DNA from: an uncultured bacterium
GTDB lineage: Bacteria > Bacillota > Clostridia > Oscillospirales > Oscillospiraceae
DNA length: 42,001 nucleotides
NCBI GenBank assembly: GCA_947073515.1
Contig: CAMTMC010000021.1
Coordinates: forward strand, 1-42,001
Reading direction: 5' to 3'
Shown piece after piece: positions 17,393 through 24,081 of this stretch (position 1 is the first letter of the stretch; every line of letters begins with the position of its first letter). The notes beneath the pieces are model-generated. The model had not been told where the DNA came from. It saw only the letters and a list, made by a program, of their open reading frames with translations, and searched no databases. A program made the translations under genes and the position numbers.

Positions 17393-18181
17393 TTACTTCA
17401 TGCCCCGCTTCACCATCTCGGTGACAGCGAAGCTGGCCACATCGTCGGCGTAGGAGCCGGCGCCGAACCCGGCGTCAAAGCCCAGCTCCTTGGCCAGCTC
17501 GTGGCTGACCCGGGGGCCGCCGCAGATGACCACAAAGCGGTCCCGCAGGCCCTCGGCCTCCAGCAGCTCAATGAACTCGGTCATATTCTGGATGTGGACG
17601 TCCTTCTGGGTGACGGTCTGGGAGACCAGCAGCACATCGGCGTTGAGCTCCAGGCCCTTGCGGATGAACTCCTCGTTGGGGACCTGGCTGCCCAGGTTGT
17701 AGGCCTCGATCATGTCGTAGCGCTCCAGGCCGTAGTGGCCGGCGAAGCCCTTGCGGTTCATGATGGCGTCGATGCCCACGGTGTGGGCGTCGGTGCCGGT
17801 GGAGGCGCCCACCATCACCACCTTGCGGCCGATGTTCTTCTGGATATACTCGTTGGTCTCCTCCATGGTCATCACGTCAGACTCCACGGTCATCACGTGG
17901 ATGTCCTCGTAATTGACGGTGTGGACACAGCTGCCGTACACCACGTAGAAGGTGAACTCCTTGTCCAGGGCCTGGTGGAAGGCCACGTTGGGCTCCTCCA
18001 GCCCCATCTTCTTGGCGATCTGCCGGGCGGCCTCCTCGCCCCGGGCGTCGTCCTTCACTGGCAGGGTGAAGCTGGTCTGGACCTTGCCGTCGTTCATGGT
18101 GTCGCCGTAGGGCTTCAGCCGGGTGAGATCCAGGGTGGTGTCAAAATCGGTTTTACGGGTGTTGTACAGTCCAGAACTCAT
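17393..18181 (-). CDS. kamE: Lysine 5,6-aminomutase beta (small, B12-binding) subunit
   Basis: 262 residues. It moves the terminal amino group of L-beta-lysine from C6 to C5, giving 3,5-diaminohexanoate, together with KamD and with adenosylcobalamin and PLP. The base-off/His-on cobalamin motif DxHxxG is present as D131-A-H133-T-V-G136, and K144, which falls where the characterised enzyme binds PLP, is present. A Rossmann B12 fold follows ('VLLVSQTVTQKDVHIQNMTEFIELLEAEG', 'VVICGGPRVSHELAKELGFDAGFG'). The ATG overlaps the kamD stop by four bases (ATGA), so the two subunits are coupled. Dependence of this subunit on B12 explains a cobalamin riboswitch in the leader. Confidence 0.95.
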   Translation of the reverse strand: MSSGLYNTRKTDFDTTLDLTRLKPYGDTMNDGKVQTSFTLPVKDDARGEEAARQIAKKMGLEEPNVAFHQALDKEFTFYVVYGSCVHTVNYEDIHVMTVESDVMTMEETNEYIQKNIGRKVVMVGASTGTDAHTVGIDAIMNRKGFAGHYGLERYDMIEAYNLGSQVPNEEFIRKGLELNADVLLVSQTVTQKDVHIQNMTEFIELLEAEGLRDRFVVICGGPRVSHELAKELGFDAGFGAGSYADDVASFAVTEMVKRGMK

Positions 18182-19740
18182 TGTGCGGCCACCTTGCCTT
18201 TCATCAGTTCAATGAAGGGGTTGAAGTACTCAGCGCCCTTGATGACCACGCCGGCCAGACCCTTGCCGCCGTCCTTGGGGCGCTTCACGTCGGCGAAGAT
18301 GCCCCGCTCGATGGTGGTAAACAGGCCCAGGTCCTCGATCTCGGCCAGCAGGTCGGTGGCCTTGGTGAGCACCTCGTTGGCCCGGGACTGGATGATACCG
18401 CCCTCCTTGTAGGTGAGCTCCGCCCCCAGGTCCTTCATGGTGCGGAAGATATACTGGGCGTTCTCAATGGCCAGGGCCCGGTCGGACATGAAGGGGGTGT
18501 GGATGGCCTCGGTCATCATGCCCAGCAGCTGGAGCTTCTGGCCGGTGAGGATGGCCACCATGTTGAACAGGGCGTCCTGGATGTGGCCCCGGAAGATGTT
18601 GCCCGTCATGAACTTGGTGGGGGGCATGTACTTCAGGGGGGCCTTGGGGAAGATCTCCCGGGCCATCTGGGCCTGGGCCAGCTCATACAGGAAGGTGTTC
18701 TCAATCTCCGGGTCCATCTCAAAGGCGTGGCCCAGGCCCATCTGCTCCTCCCGCATCCCCGCCCGGAGGGCGAAGGCCTCGTTGAGGAACTGGGAGGCCA
18801 GCACGGTGTGGGCGCTGGCGATGGCGTCGTCAGTGGTGAGGTAGTTGTCCTCGCCGGTGTTGATGATGACGCCGGCGTAGCCGTTGATCACCCGGGAGAA
18901 GTACTGGTCGATGATGGTGCGCTGCATGTTGATGTCCCGGAACAGGATGCCGTACAGGGCGTCGTTGAGCATCACGTCCAGCCGCTCCAGGGCGCCCATG
19001 GCGGCGATCTCAGGCATACACAGGCCGGAGCAGTAGTTGCACAGGCGGATATACCGGCCCTGTTCCTTGCCCACCTCGTCCAGGGCGGCCCGCATGAGGC
19101 GGAAGTTCTCCTGGGTGGCGTAGGTGCCGCCGAAGCCCTCGGTGGTGGCCCCGTAGGGGACGTAGTCCAGCAGGCTCTGGCCGGTGGTGCGGATGACGGC
19201 GATGATGTCCGCCCCCTGTTTAGCGCCGGCCTTGGCCTGGACGATGTCCTCGTAAATGTTGCCGGTGGCCACAATAATATAGAGGTAGGGGCCCTCCTTG
19301 TCGCCGAACTTCTTCAAAAAGTCGTTGCGGGAGCCCACGTTCCGGTTGATCCGGGCCAGGGTGGCCTCCACCACCGGGGCGACGGCCTGGCGGACCTCCG
19401 TCTCAGAGTGGGCGGGGACCTTGGACAGGTCCAGCTCCCCGGCGCTCACCCGCTCGGCCACCTGCTGGGGGTCAATGTGGTGCTCGGCCATGGCGTTGCC
19501 CACGTAGAAGGCCGCGCCGCCGGTGAGGATCCCCTTCTCCTGAAGGTGGTCCACCACCACGTTGGGCAGGGGGACGTCCACATCGTTGACGCCGTCGATA
19601 CCCAGCAGACGGCACACCGCCCGCTCTACCGTGACAGTGGTATGGGCGTCGATAAATTCCTGAACGTCATCGGCCACCTTGGCGGCGCTGGCCCGGGCTT
19701 TGGCCACCAGGTCCAGATTCAGATTCAGTCTGCTTTCCAT
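18178..19740 (-). CDS. kamD: Lysine 5,6-aminomutase alpha (large, catalytic) subunit
   Basis: 520 residues, the normal length for the TIM-barrel subunit that holds substrate, PLP and the adenosyl group of cobalamin. Recognisable blocks include 'RINRNVGSRNDFLKKFGDKEGPYLYIIVATGNIYEDIVQA', 'CNYCSGLCMPEIAAMGALERLDVMLNDALYGILFRDINMQRT' and 'GYAGVIINTGEDNYLTTDDA', quoted here only as landmarks. The protein forms a heterotetramer with KamE. It starts 26 bases after the kamA stop. The enzyme is inactivated during turnover and in other lysine fermenters depends on a reactivase, here encoded upstream by kamB and kamC. Confidence 0.94.
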   Translation of the reverse strand: MESRLNLNLDLVAKARASAAKVADDVQEFIDAHTTVTVERAVCRLLGIDGVNDVDVPLPNVVVDHLQEKGILTGGAAFYVGNAMAEHHIDPQQVAERVSAGELDLSKVPAHSETEVRQAVAPVVEATLARINRNVGSRNDFLKKFGDKEGPYLYIIVATGNIYEDIVQAKAGAKQGADIIAVIRTTGQSLLDYVPYGATTEGFGGTYATQENFRLMRAALDEVGKEQGRYIRLCNYCSGLCMPEIAAMGALERLDVMLNDALYGILFRDINMQRTIIDQYFSRVINGYAGVIINTGEDNYLTTDDAIASAHTVLASQFLNEAFALRAGMREEQMGLGHAFEMDPEIENTFLYELAQAQMAREIFPKAPLKYMPPTKFMTGNIFRGHIQDALFNMVAILTGQKLQLLGMMTEAIHTPFMSDRALAIENAQYIFRTMKDLGAELTYKEGGIIQSRANEVLTKATDLLAEIEDLGLFTTIERGIFADVKRPKDGGKGLAGVVIKGAEYFNPFIELMKGKVAAQ

Positions 19741-19766
19741 ATAGTTCCTCTTTTCTGTCCGGGTTC

Positions 19767-21026
19767 TTAGTGGTGGTGGCGGTCACGCCGGGCCAGGTTG
19801 GTGGGCTCCATGCTCATCTGCTTGACGCCCTCAGCCAGGGCGGCGACGCCGGTCTTGCGGATCTTGGGCTGGGCCTTGCCGGTGCAGATGTCACAGTGGC
19901 ACTCGGGATTGTAGAGCTTGGGCTCGGTGTAGGTGGTGATCACGCCCTCGAAGTTGCGCAGGATGACCTTATGCGGCGTCTGGGAGATGACGTAGTTGGG
20001 CATGACCGGGGTCTTGCCGCCGCCGCCGGGGGCGTCCACCACGAAGGTGGGCACGCAGAAGCCGGAGGTGTGGCCCCGCAGGGCCTCCATGATCTCGATG
20101 CCCTTGGACACGGTGGTGCGGAAGTGGCTCAGGCCCAGGGAGGGGTCGCAGCAGTAGATATAGTAGGGGCGCACGCGGATCCGCACCAGCTGGTTGACCA
20201 GCTCCAGCATCACATAGGAGCAGTCGTTGACGCCGGCCAGCAGCACGCTCTGGTTGCCCAGGGGGATACCGGCGTCGGCCAGGCGGGCGCAGGCGGCGGC
20301 GGCCTCCTCGGTGATCTCCTTGGGGGAGTTGAAGTGGGTGTTGAACCAGACGGGGTGGTACTTCTTCAGCATGTTACACAGCTCGGGGGTGATGCGCTGG
20401 GGCATAACCACCGGCGTGCGGGAGCCCAGGCGGATAATTTCCACGTGGGGGATCTCCCGCAGGTTTTTGAAGATATACTCCAGCATCTCGTCAGAGACCA
20501 TCAGGCAGTCGCCGCCGGACAGCAGCACGTCCCGGACCTCGGGGTGGTTGCGGATATACTCCAGGGACTGGTCGATGTTCTCCTTGGGCACGCTGCAGTC
20601 GTGCTGGCCGGCGAAGCGGCGGCGGGTGCAGTGGCGGCAGTACATCGAGCACTGGTCAGTGATCAGGAACAGCACCCGGTCGGGGTAGCGGTGGGTCAGG
20701 CCGGGGGCGGAGGAGTCCACGTCCTCGTGGAGGGGGTCGGCCTCCTCATAGGGGGCGAACTCCAGCTCGGCGCTGGTGGGGATGGCCTGCTTGCGGATGG
20801 GGTCGAAGGGGTCGTTCAGATCAATCAGGGACAGATAGTAGGGAGTGATTGCCATGCGGAGCTTGCCCAGGGTGGCGGCGATGCCTTTCTCCTCCTCGGG
20901 GGTCAGGGTGATATACTTCTTCAGATCCTCAAGGGTCTCGACGCGGTTGGCTACCTGCCAGTGCCAGTCGTTCCACTGCTCGTCGGGAATATCCAGAAAC
21001 AGGCCGTTTTCTCTGCTTTTTCTCAT
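19767..21026 (-). CDS. kamA: L-lysine 2,3-aminomutase
   Basis: 419 residues, radical-SAM and PLP enzyme that converts L-lysine to L-beta-lysine, the first step of the pathway. The iron-sulfur cluster motif is C126-SMY-C130-RH-C133, followed by TRRR. The PLP lysine is K338 in GGGGKTPV. The N-terminal 'IPDEQWNDWHWQVANRV' and the C-terminal CHCDICTG, a zinc-binding Cys cluster, match clostridial KamA. A GGAG SD precedes the ATG. The 105-base gap between kdd and kamA holds a very stable hairpin (21081-21109), the largest gap inside the operon. Confidence 0.96.
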   Translation of the reverse strand: MRKSRENGLFLDIPDEQWNDWHWQVANRVETLEDLKKYITLTPEEEKGIAATLGKLRMAITPYYLSLIDLNDPFDPIRKQAIPTSAELEFAPYEEADPLHEDVDSSAPGLTHRYPDRVLFLITDQCSMYCRHCTRRRFAGQHDCSVPKENIDQSLEYIRNHPEVRDVLLSGGDCLMVSDEMLEYIFKNLREIPHVEIIRLGSRTPVVMPQRITPELCNMLKKYHPVWFNTHFNSPKEITEEAAAACARLADAGIPLGNQSVLLAGVNDCSYVMLELVNQLVRIRVRPYYIYCCDPSLGLSHFRTTVSKGIEIMEALRGHTSGFCVPTFVVDAPGGGGKTPVMPNYVISQTPHKVILRNFEGVITTYTEPKLYNPECHCDICTGKAQPKIRKTGVAALAEGVKQMSMEPTNLARRDRHHH

Positions 21027-21080
21027 AGTAATAACACTCCTTCAATCATTTGACGGGTCGTCATTGTGGTTGTCCGGACG

Positions 21081-21109
21081 CCCCGGCGGGAGGAGTCCTC
21101 CCGCCGGGG
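21081..21109 (-). other. GC-rich intercistronic hairpin between kdd and kamA
   Basis: CCCCGGCGGGAG pairs with CTCCCGCCGGGG around a 5-base loop. On the minus strand no T run follows, so it is more likely an RNA stabiliser or processing site than a terminator. Confidence 0.5.
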
Positions 21110-21131
21110 GTATGAGACCGCCGAGGGCGGA

Positions 21132-22181
21132 TTAAACGTATTTCTCGTCGAAGAGTTTGCGCAGCTTCTCGGACTCCCGCAGGACGTTCAGGGTGATGTT
21201 GGCGTGGTCCTTGGTGTAGCCGTTGCCGATGATCATCTCCACGTCCTTGCCGATGCCCTCGGCGCCCAGGGCGGCCTTGGTGAAGCTGGTGGCCATGGAG
21301 AAGAAGTAGACCTTGCCGCCGTCGTGTACGGGGAGGATGGCGGACATCTCGCAGGACTCCACGTTGACGCAGCAGATGGACAGGTCGTACTCCTGGCCGC
21401 CGTTGGCGGCCAGGGCGGCCTCCATCACCTCAACGGGCTTGGTGCAGTCGGCCACGATGATGTCGGTGTACACGCCCAGGCCCTCCAGGTCGGGGATCTG
21501 CTTGGGGTTGCGGACCACGCCGACCACCTTGCCCTTGGGGCCCACCTTCTTCATGGCCTCGAAGCCGCACAGCACGCCGGACTTGCCGTTGGCGCCCAGG
21601 ATGAGGACGCTGTCCCCCTCCTTGGGCAGCTTGCGGGCCTGGGCGGGGGCGCCGGCCACGTCCAGGGCGGCCAGGGCCAGGGGCTCGGACATATCCTCGG
21701 GCATCTTGGCGTACAGGGCGGACTCAAACAGGACGGCCTGGCCCACGATGTCAACCCGGTCGATGTCCTTGTGGACGGCCAGGATCTTCTCGATCTTCAG
21801 GGGGGTCATGGACAGGGAGACCAGGGAGACGATCTTGTCGCCCACCTTCAGGTCGAAGCCGGGCTTGGCCAGCAGGTCCTCGCCGATGTAGGCCACCTCG
21901 CCCTTGAACATGCCGCCGGAGCCGGTGACGGGGTTCTGCTGCTTGCCCCGCTCGGCCACGATGCCCATGATCATCTCGCCGATCTTCTTCTCATCGCCGC
22001 CGCAGGCCTCCTCGATCTGGGTGAAGGAGGCGGAGTCCACGTTCAGGGAGGTGACGTTGCAGATGATCTCGTTGGAGTAGCGCTTCTCCATGTCGTTGTC
22101 AATTTTCCAGGCGGCCTGGGTGAGCACGCCCTGGGGCTCGATGACGCGGTGGGTGCCGTACTTGTTGCCTTTCATAGCCAT
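21132..22181 (-). CDS. kdd: L-erythro-3,5-diaminohexanoate dehydrogenase
   Basis: 349 residues. It deaminates 3,5-diaminohexanoate oxidatively to 5-amino-3-oxohexanoate with NAD(P)+. The nucleotide-binding motif is seen in 'SVLILGANGKSGVLCGF' within a Rossmann-like C half. The N-terminus 'KYGTHRVIEPQGVLTQAAWKIDN' is characteristic of Kdd proteins. Length agrees with described family members (about 345). TAGGAGTGG lies just before the ATG. It lies third in the operon, after kal and kce. Confidence 0.93.
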   Translation of the reverse strand: MAMKGNKYGTHRVIEPQGVLTQAAWKIDNDMEKRYSNEIICNVTSLNVDSASFTQIEEACGGDEKKIGEMIMGIVAERGKQQNPVTGSGGMFKGEVAYIGEDLLAKPGFDLKVGDKIVSLVSLSMTPLKIEKILAVHKDIDRVDIVGQAVLFESALYAKMPEDMSEPLALAALDVAGAPAQARKLPKEGDSVLILGANGKSGVLCGFEAMKKVGPKGKVVGVVRNPKQIPDLEGLGVYTDIIVADCTKPVEVMEAALAANGGQEYDLSICCVNVESCEMSAILPVHDGGKVYFFSMATSFTKAALGAEGIGKDVEMIIGNGYTKDHANITLNVLRESEKLRKLFDEKYV

Positions 22182-22231
22182 AATAAACCACTCCTAAAAT
22201 TATTTTGAATTTGTTTTGATGATGTATGGAT

Positions 22232-23053
22232 TTACTTCTTCAGGCCCAGGATCTGGCGGGCCTCGTCAGCGCTGGCCACCTCGCGGCCAAGCAGCTTGGC
22301 CAGTTCCACGACCTTGGCCACCAGCTCGCCGTTGGACTTGGCCTTGTGGCCCCGCTCCAGGTAGATGTTGTCCTCAAAGCCCACCCGGACGTTGCCGCCC
22401 ATCATGATGCCGGCGGCGGCCATGGGCCAGGCCCCCCGGCCCACGCCGGTGACGGTCCAGGTGGAGCCGGCGGGCAGCTTGCTCACCAGGAAGGACAGGT
22501 TATCCACGGTGGCGGGGGCGCAGCCGCTGACGCCCAGCACGAAGTTGAACTGCATGGGGTGGCCGGGGACCAGGCCCTTCTCGGCCATGGACAGCACGGT
22601 GTCCAGGTGGCCGATCTCAAAGCACTCGTACTCGGGCTTGATGTTGTTCTCCAGCATCCGCTTGCCGAAGGCCCGCATGGTGGGCATGTCGTTGACAAAG
22701 ATGTCGTCCCCGAAATTGCAGGTGCCGCAGTCCAGGGTGGCCATCTCGGGCATCAGCTCGGTGGGCTGCAGGCGCTCCTCGGGGGTCATGCCGGTGGCGC
22801 CGCCGGTGGAGGGGATGAGGATGGCCTCGGGCACGGCGGCCTTGATGGCGTCCAGCACCACCCGGAACCGCTCCCGGTCCTGGGTGGGGGTGCCGTCGTC
22901 GGTGCGGACGTGGACGTGGATGACGGCGGCGCCGGCGTCATAGGCGCTTTTGGCCTCCCGGACCATCTCCTCCACGGTGTAAGGGACGGCGGGGTTGTGC
23001 TCTTTGGTGACCTCAGCGCCGCAGATGGCGGCGGTGATGATGAGCTTCTCCAT
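22232..23053 (-). CDS. kce: 3-keto-5-aminohexanoate cleavage enzyme
   Basis: 273 residues of the beta-keto acid cleavage (BKACE, DUF849) family. It condenses 5-amino-3-oxohexanoate with acetyl-CoA and splits it into 3-aminobutyryl-CoA and acetoacetate by a retro-Claisen route. Zinc ligands H46 and H48 (HVHVR) and the conserved E14 are present at the positions known for Kce. 'ILIPSTGGATGMTPEERLQP' is a family block. It starts 12 bases after kal, with AAGGGGGCGG as SD. Confidence 0.94.
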   Translation of the reverse strand: MEKLIITAAICGAEVTKEHNPAVPYTVEEMVREAKSAYDAGAAVIHVHVRTDDGTPTQDRERFRVVLDAIKAAVPEAILIPSTGGATGMTPEERLQPTELMPEMATLDCGTCNFGDDIFVNDMPTMRAFGKRMLENNIKPEYECFEIGHLDTVLSMAEKGLVPGHPMQFNFVLGVSGCAPATVDNLSFLVSKLPAGSTWTVTGVGRGAWPMAAAGIMMGGNVRVGFEDNIYLERGHKAKSNGELVAKVVELAKLLGREVASADEARQILGLKK

Positions 23054-23065
23054 AGCGCCGCCCCC

Positions 23066-23452
23066 TTATTTCTTGCCCCGCTGGCGGTCCTTGAGGACCA
23101 CGCAGGTGCCGGAGGCCCGGCAGACCACGATGGGCTCCTCCAGCACGTCGCAGGCGGAGTCGTTGATGTCGGGGCGGGGGACGATGACCTTGCGGGCCTC
23201 GAAGGTCATCTTGCGGGAGGTATTACCGATGTGGGTGATCTCGCCGGTGGCCTCGATGTAGTCGCCGGCGTAGACGGGAGCCAGGAACTCCACCTGGTCA
23301 TAGGCCTTAAACAGGCCCTCGTCACCGTCGTTCATGATGAGCAGCTCGGTGGCCACATCGCCAAACAGGTGCAGCATGTGGGCGCCGTCCACCAGGTTGC
23401 CGCCGTAGTGGGCGTCCTCTGCTCCCATTCTGACACGGATTACTGATTTCAT
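23066..23452 (-). CDS. kal: 3-aminobutyryl-CoA ammonia-lyase
   Basis: 128 residues, a single hotdog fold. It eliminates ammonia from L-3-aminobutyryl-CoA to give crotonyl-CoA, which enters the butyrate pathway. The N-terminus '[34 protein letters not shown]' and '[27 protein letters not shown]' are typical. It is the first gene after the riboswitch leader, with AGGAGGAGG as a strong SD. All of the riboswitch control therefore reaches the pathway through the start of this transcript. Confidence 0.93.
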   Translation of the reverse strand: MKSVIRVRMGAEDAHYGGNLVDGAHMLHLFGDVATELLIMNDGDEGLFKAYDQVEFLAPVYAGDYIEATGEITHIGNTSRKMTFEARKVIVPRPDINDSACDVLEEPIVVCRASGTCVVLKDRQRGKK

Positions 23453-23560
23453 AGGGTATCCTCCTCCTGAATAAAAATTTGAAACAATAAAAGCGCTTTG
23501 GAATACAGGTGTTCCATGTGTTCGGCGGCGCCTTATGTTACCCTGACAAGGCGGTGAAAA

Positions 23561-23605
23561 GGCACGTCAAAAGGGCAGGGGACATCCCCATCCAGTTGAC
23601 GTGCC
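23561..23605 (-). promoter_or_regulatory. Candidate expression-platform hairpin of the cobalamin riboswitch
   Basis: On the minus strand GGCACGTCAA (23605-23596) pairs with TTGACGTGCC (23570-23561) and is followed by TTTTC, a weak terminator tail. GCGGTG next to aptamer helix P1 (23623-23628) could also pair with CACCGC (23551-23556) and enclose it. Which fold corresponds to B12-bound RNA cannot be decided by eye. Confidence 0.45.
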
Positions 23606-23625
23606 TCCGGTTCCGGCAGAAGCAC

Positions 23626-23735
23626 CGCTCTCTCCCGCGTATCTGGCTTATCTTCTCAAGGAAGCATCACAGTGACCGACTCGCCGGGATTCGCACCCGA
23701 TTCCGTGTTCCATAGACCATGGGCGGAGAAAAGCG
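23626..23735 (-). promoter_or_regulatory. Cobalamin (B12) riboswitch aptamer in the lysine fermentation leader
   Basis: Read on the minus strand, the core contains ACGGAATCGGGTGCGAATCC, then CGGTCACTGTGA and AAGCCAGATAC. These line up with the cobalamin element blocks GGTGnnAATCC, CnACTGTnA and the B12 box (AGCCAGgATAC), the last lacking one G. A closing helix of 13 positions, 12 of them paired, joins 23723-23735 with 23626-23638. The aptamer lies downstream of the lysine riboswitch terminator and 174 bases before kal. Its logical target is the B12-dependent aminomutase KamDE. Subclass (AdoCbl or other) is uncertain. Confidence 0.82.
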
Positions 23736-23789
23736 ATGAAAAATTCAATTTTGGTTATAAATTCCGGTGCCGGCGGGGGCGGGCAAAAC

Positions 23790-23849
23790 CGGATCAAAAA
23801 ACACAAAAGCGCTATTGAACGCAGATCCATCATCCTGTTCAATAGCGCT
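23790..23849 (-). terminator. Terminator forming the lysine riboswitch expression platform
   Basis: On the minus strand AGCGCTATTGAAC (23849-23837) and GTTCAATAGCGCT (23820-23808) are perfect 13-bp complements with a 16-base loop, followed by TTTGTGTTTTTT. Its 5' strand contains CTATTG, which is also the 3' strand of aptamer helix P1, so terminator and ligand-bound aptamer are mutually exclusive. Confidence 0.88.
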
Positions 23850-24007
23850 TCATGTTCCCATGACAATAACGACACACTCAGTGTAGCTACCAAGCGCGCC
23901 GGTAAGGATCCTCAGCGTGCCTTCGGCAGAAAATACATTCACCGCCCGCATCCGAAATCCTTTCCGTTAGCATCGGACAGCTACCTTATTTTCCGCGCCT
24001 CTATTGC
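23840..24007 (-). promoter_or_regulatory. Lysine riboswitch (L-box) aptamer
   Basis: On the minus strand the element starts with CAATAGAGGCGCGGAAAA and a GGTAG block, followed by a TCCGA...TCGGA arm, GGCGGTGAA...CTGCCGAAG, a GCTTGGTAG block, an ACACT/GTGT helix, and GTCATGGGAACATGAAGCGC. These match in order the conserved segments of the lysine aptamer, including the CCGAAG box, the P5 hairpin and the 3' GnnGnGCTAT segment. P1 pairs CAATAG (24006-24001) with CTATTG (23845-23840). The element sits about 50 bases after the promoter and far ahead of the first gene. Confidence 0.9.
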
Positions 24008-24052
24008 GAATATAAAATTGTCACTTTGGGGGCACTTTATCTCTATGGGCTA

Positions 24053-24081
24053 TTTATACCATATTTTTCAGGGCTTGTCAA
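24053..24081 (-). promoter_or_regulatory. Consensus promoter of the lysine fermentation operon
   Basis: On the minus strand TTGACA (24081-24076), a 17-base spacer and TATAAA (24058-24053). The -35 box lies inside the last codons of kamC. Transcription would start near 24045, so the lysine aptamer is near the 5' end of the message. The 615-base gap between kal and kamC is filled by this promoter, two riboswitches and their platforms. Confidence 0.88.

Noticed and set aside
16678..22208. Long plus-strand open frames opposite the lysine fermentation genes
   Set aside because: The products are low-complexity, His/Gly/Val-rich translations with no motif, while every minus-strand gene has family signatures and an SD.
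23509..23713. GTGTTCCAT repeated at 23509-23517 and 23705-23713 around the cobalamin aptamer
   Set aside because: Nine bases in direct orientation cannot pair with each other. I see no role and treat it as chance.
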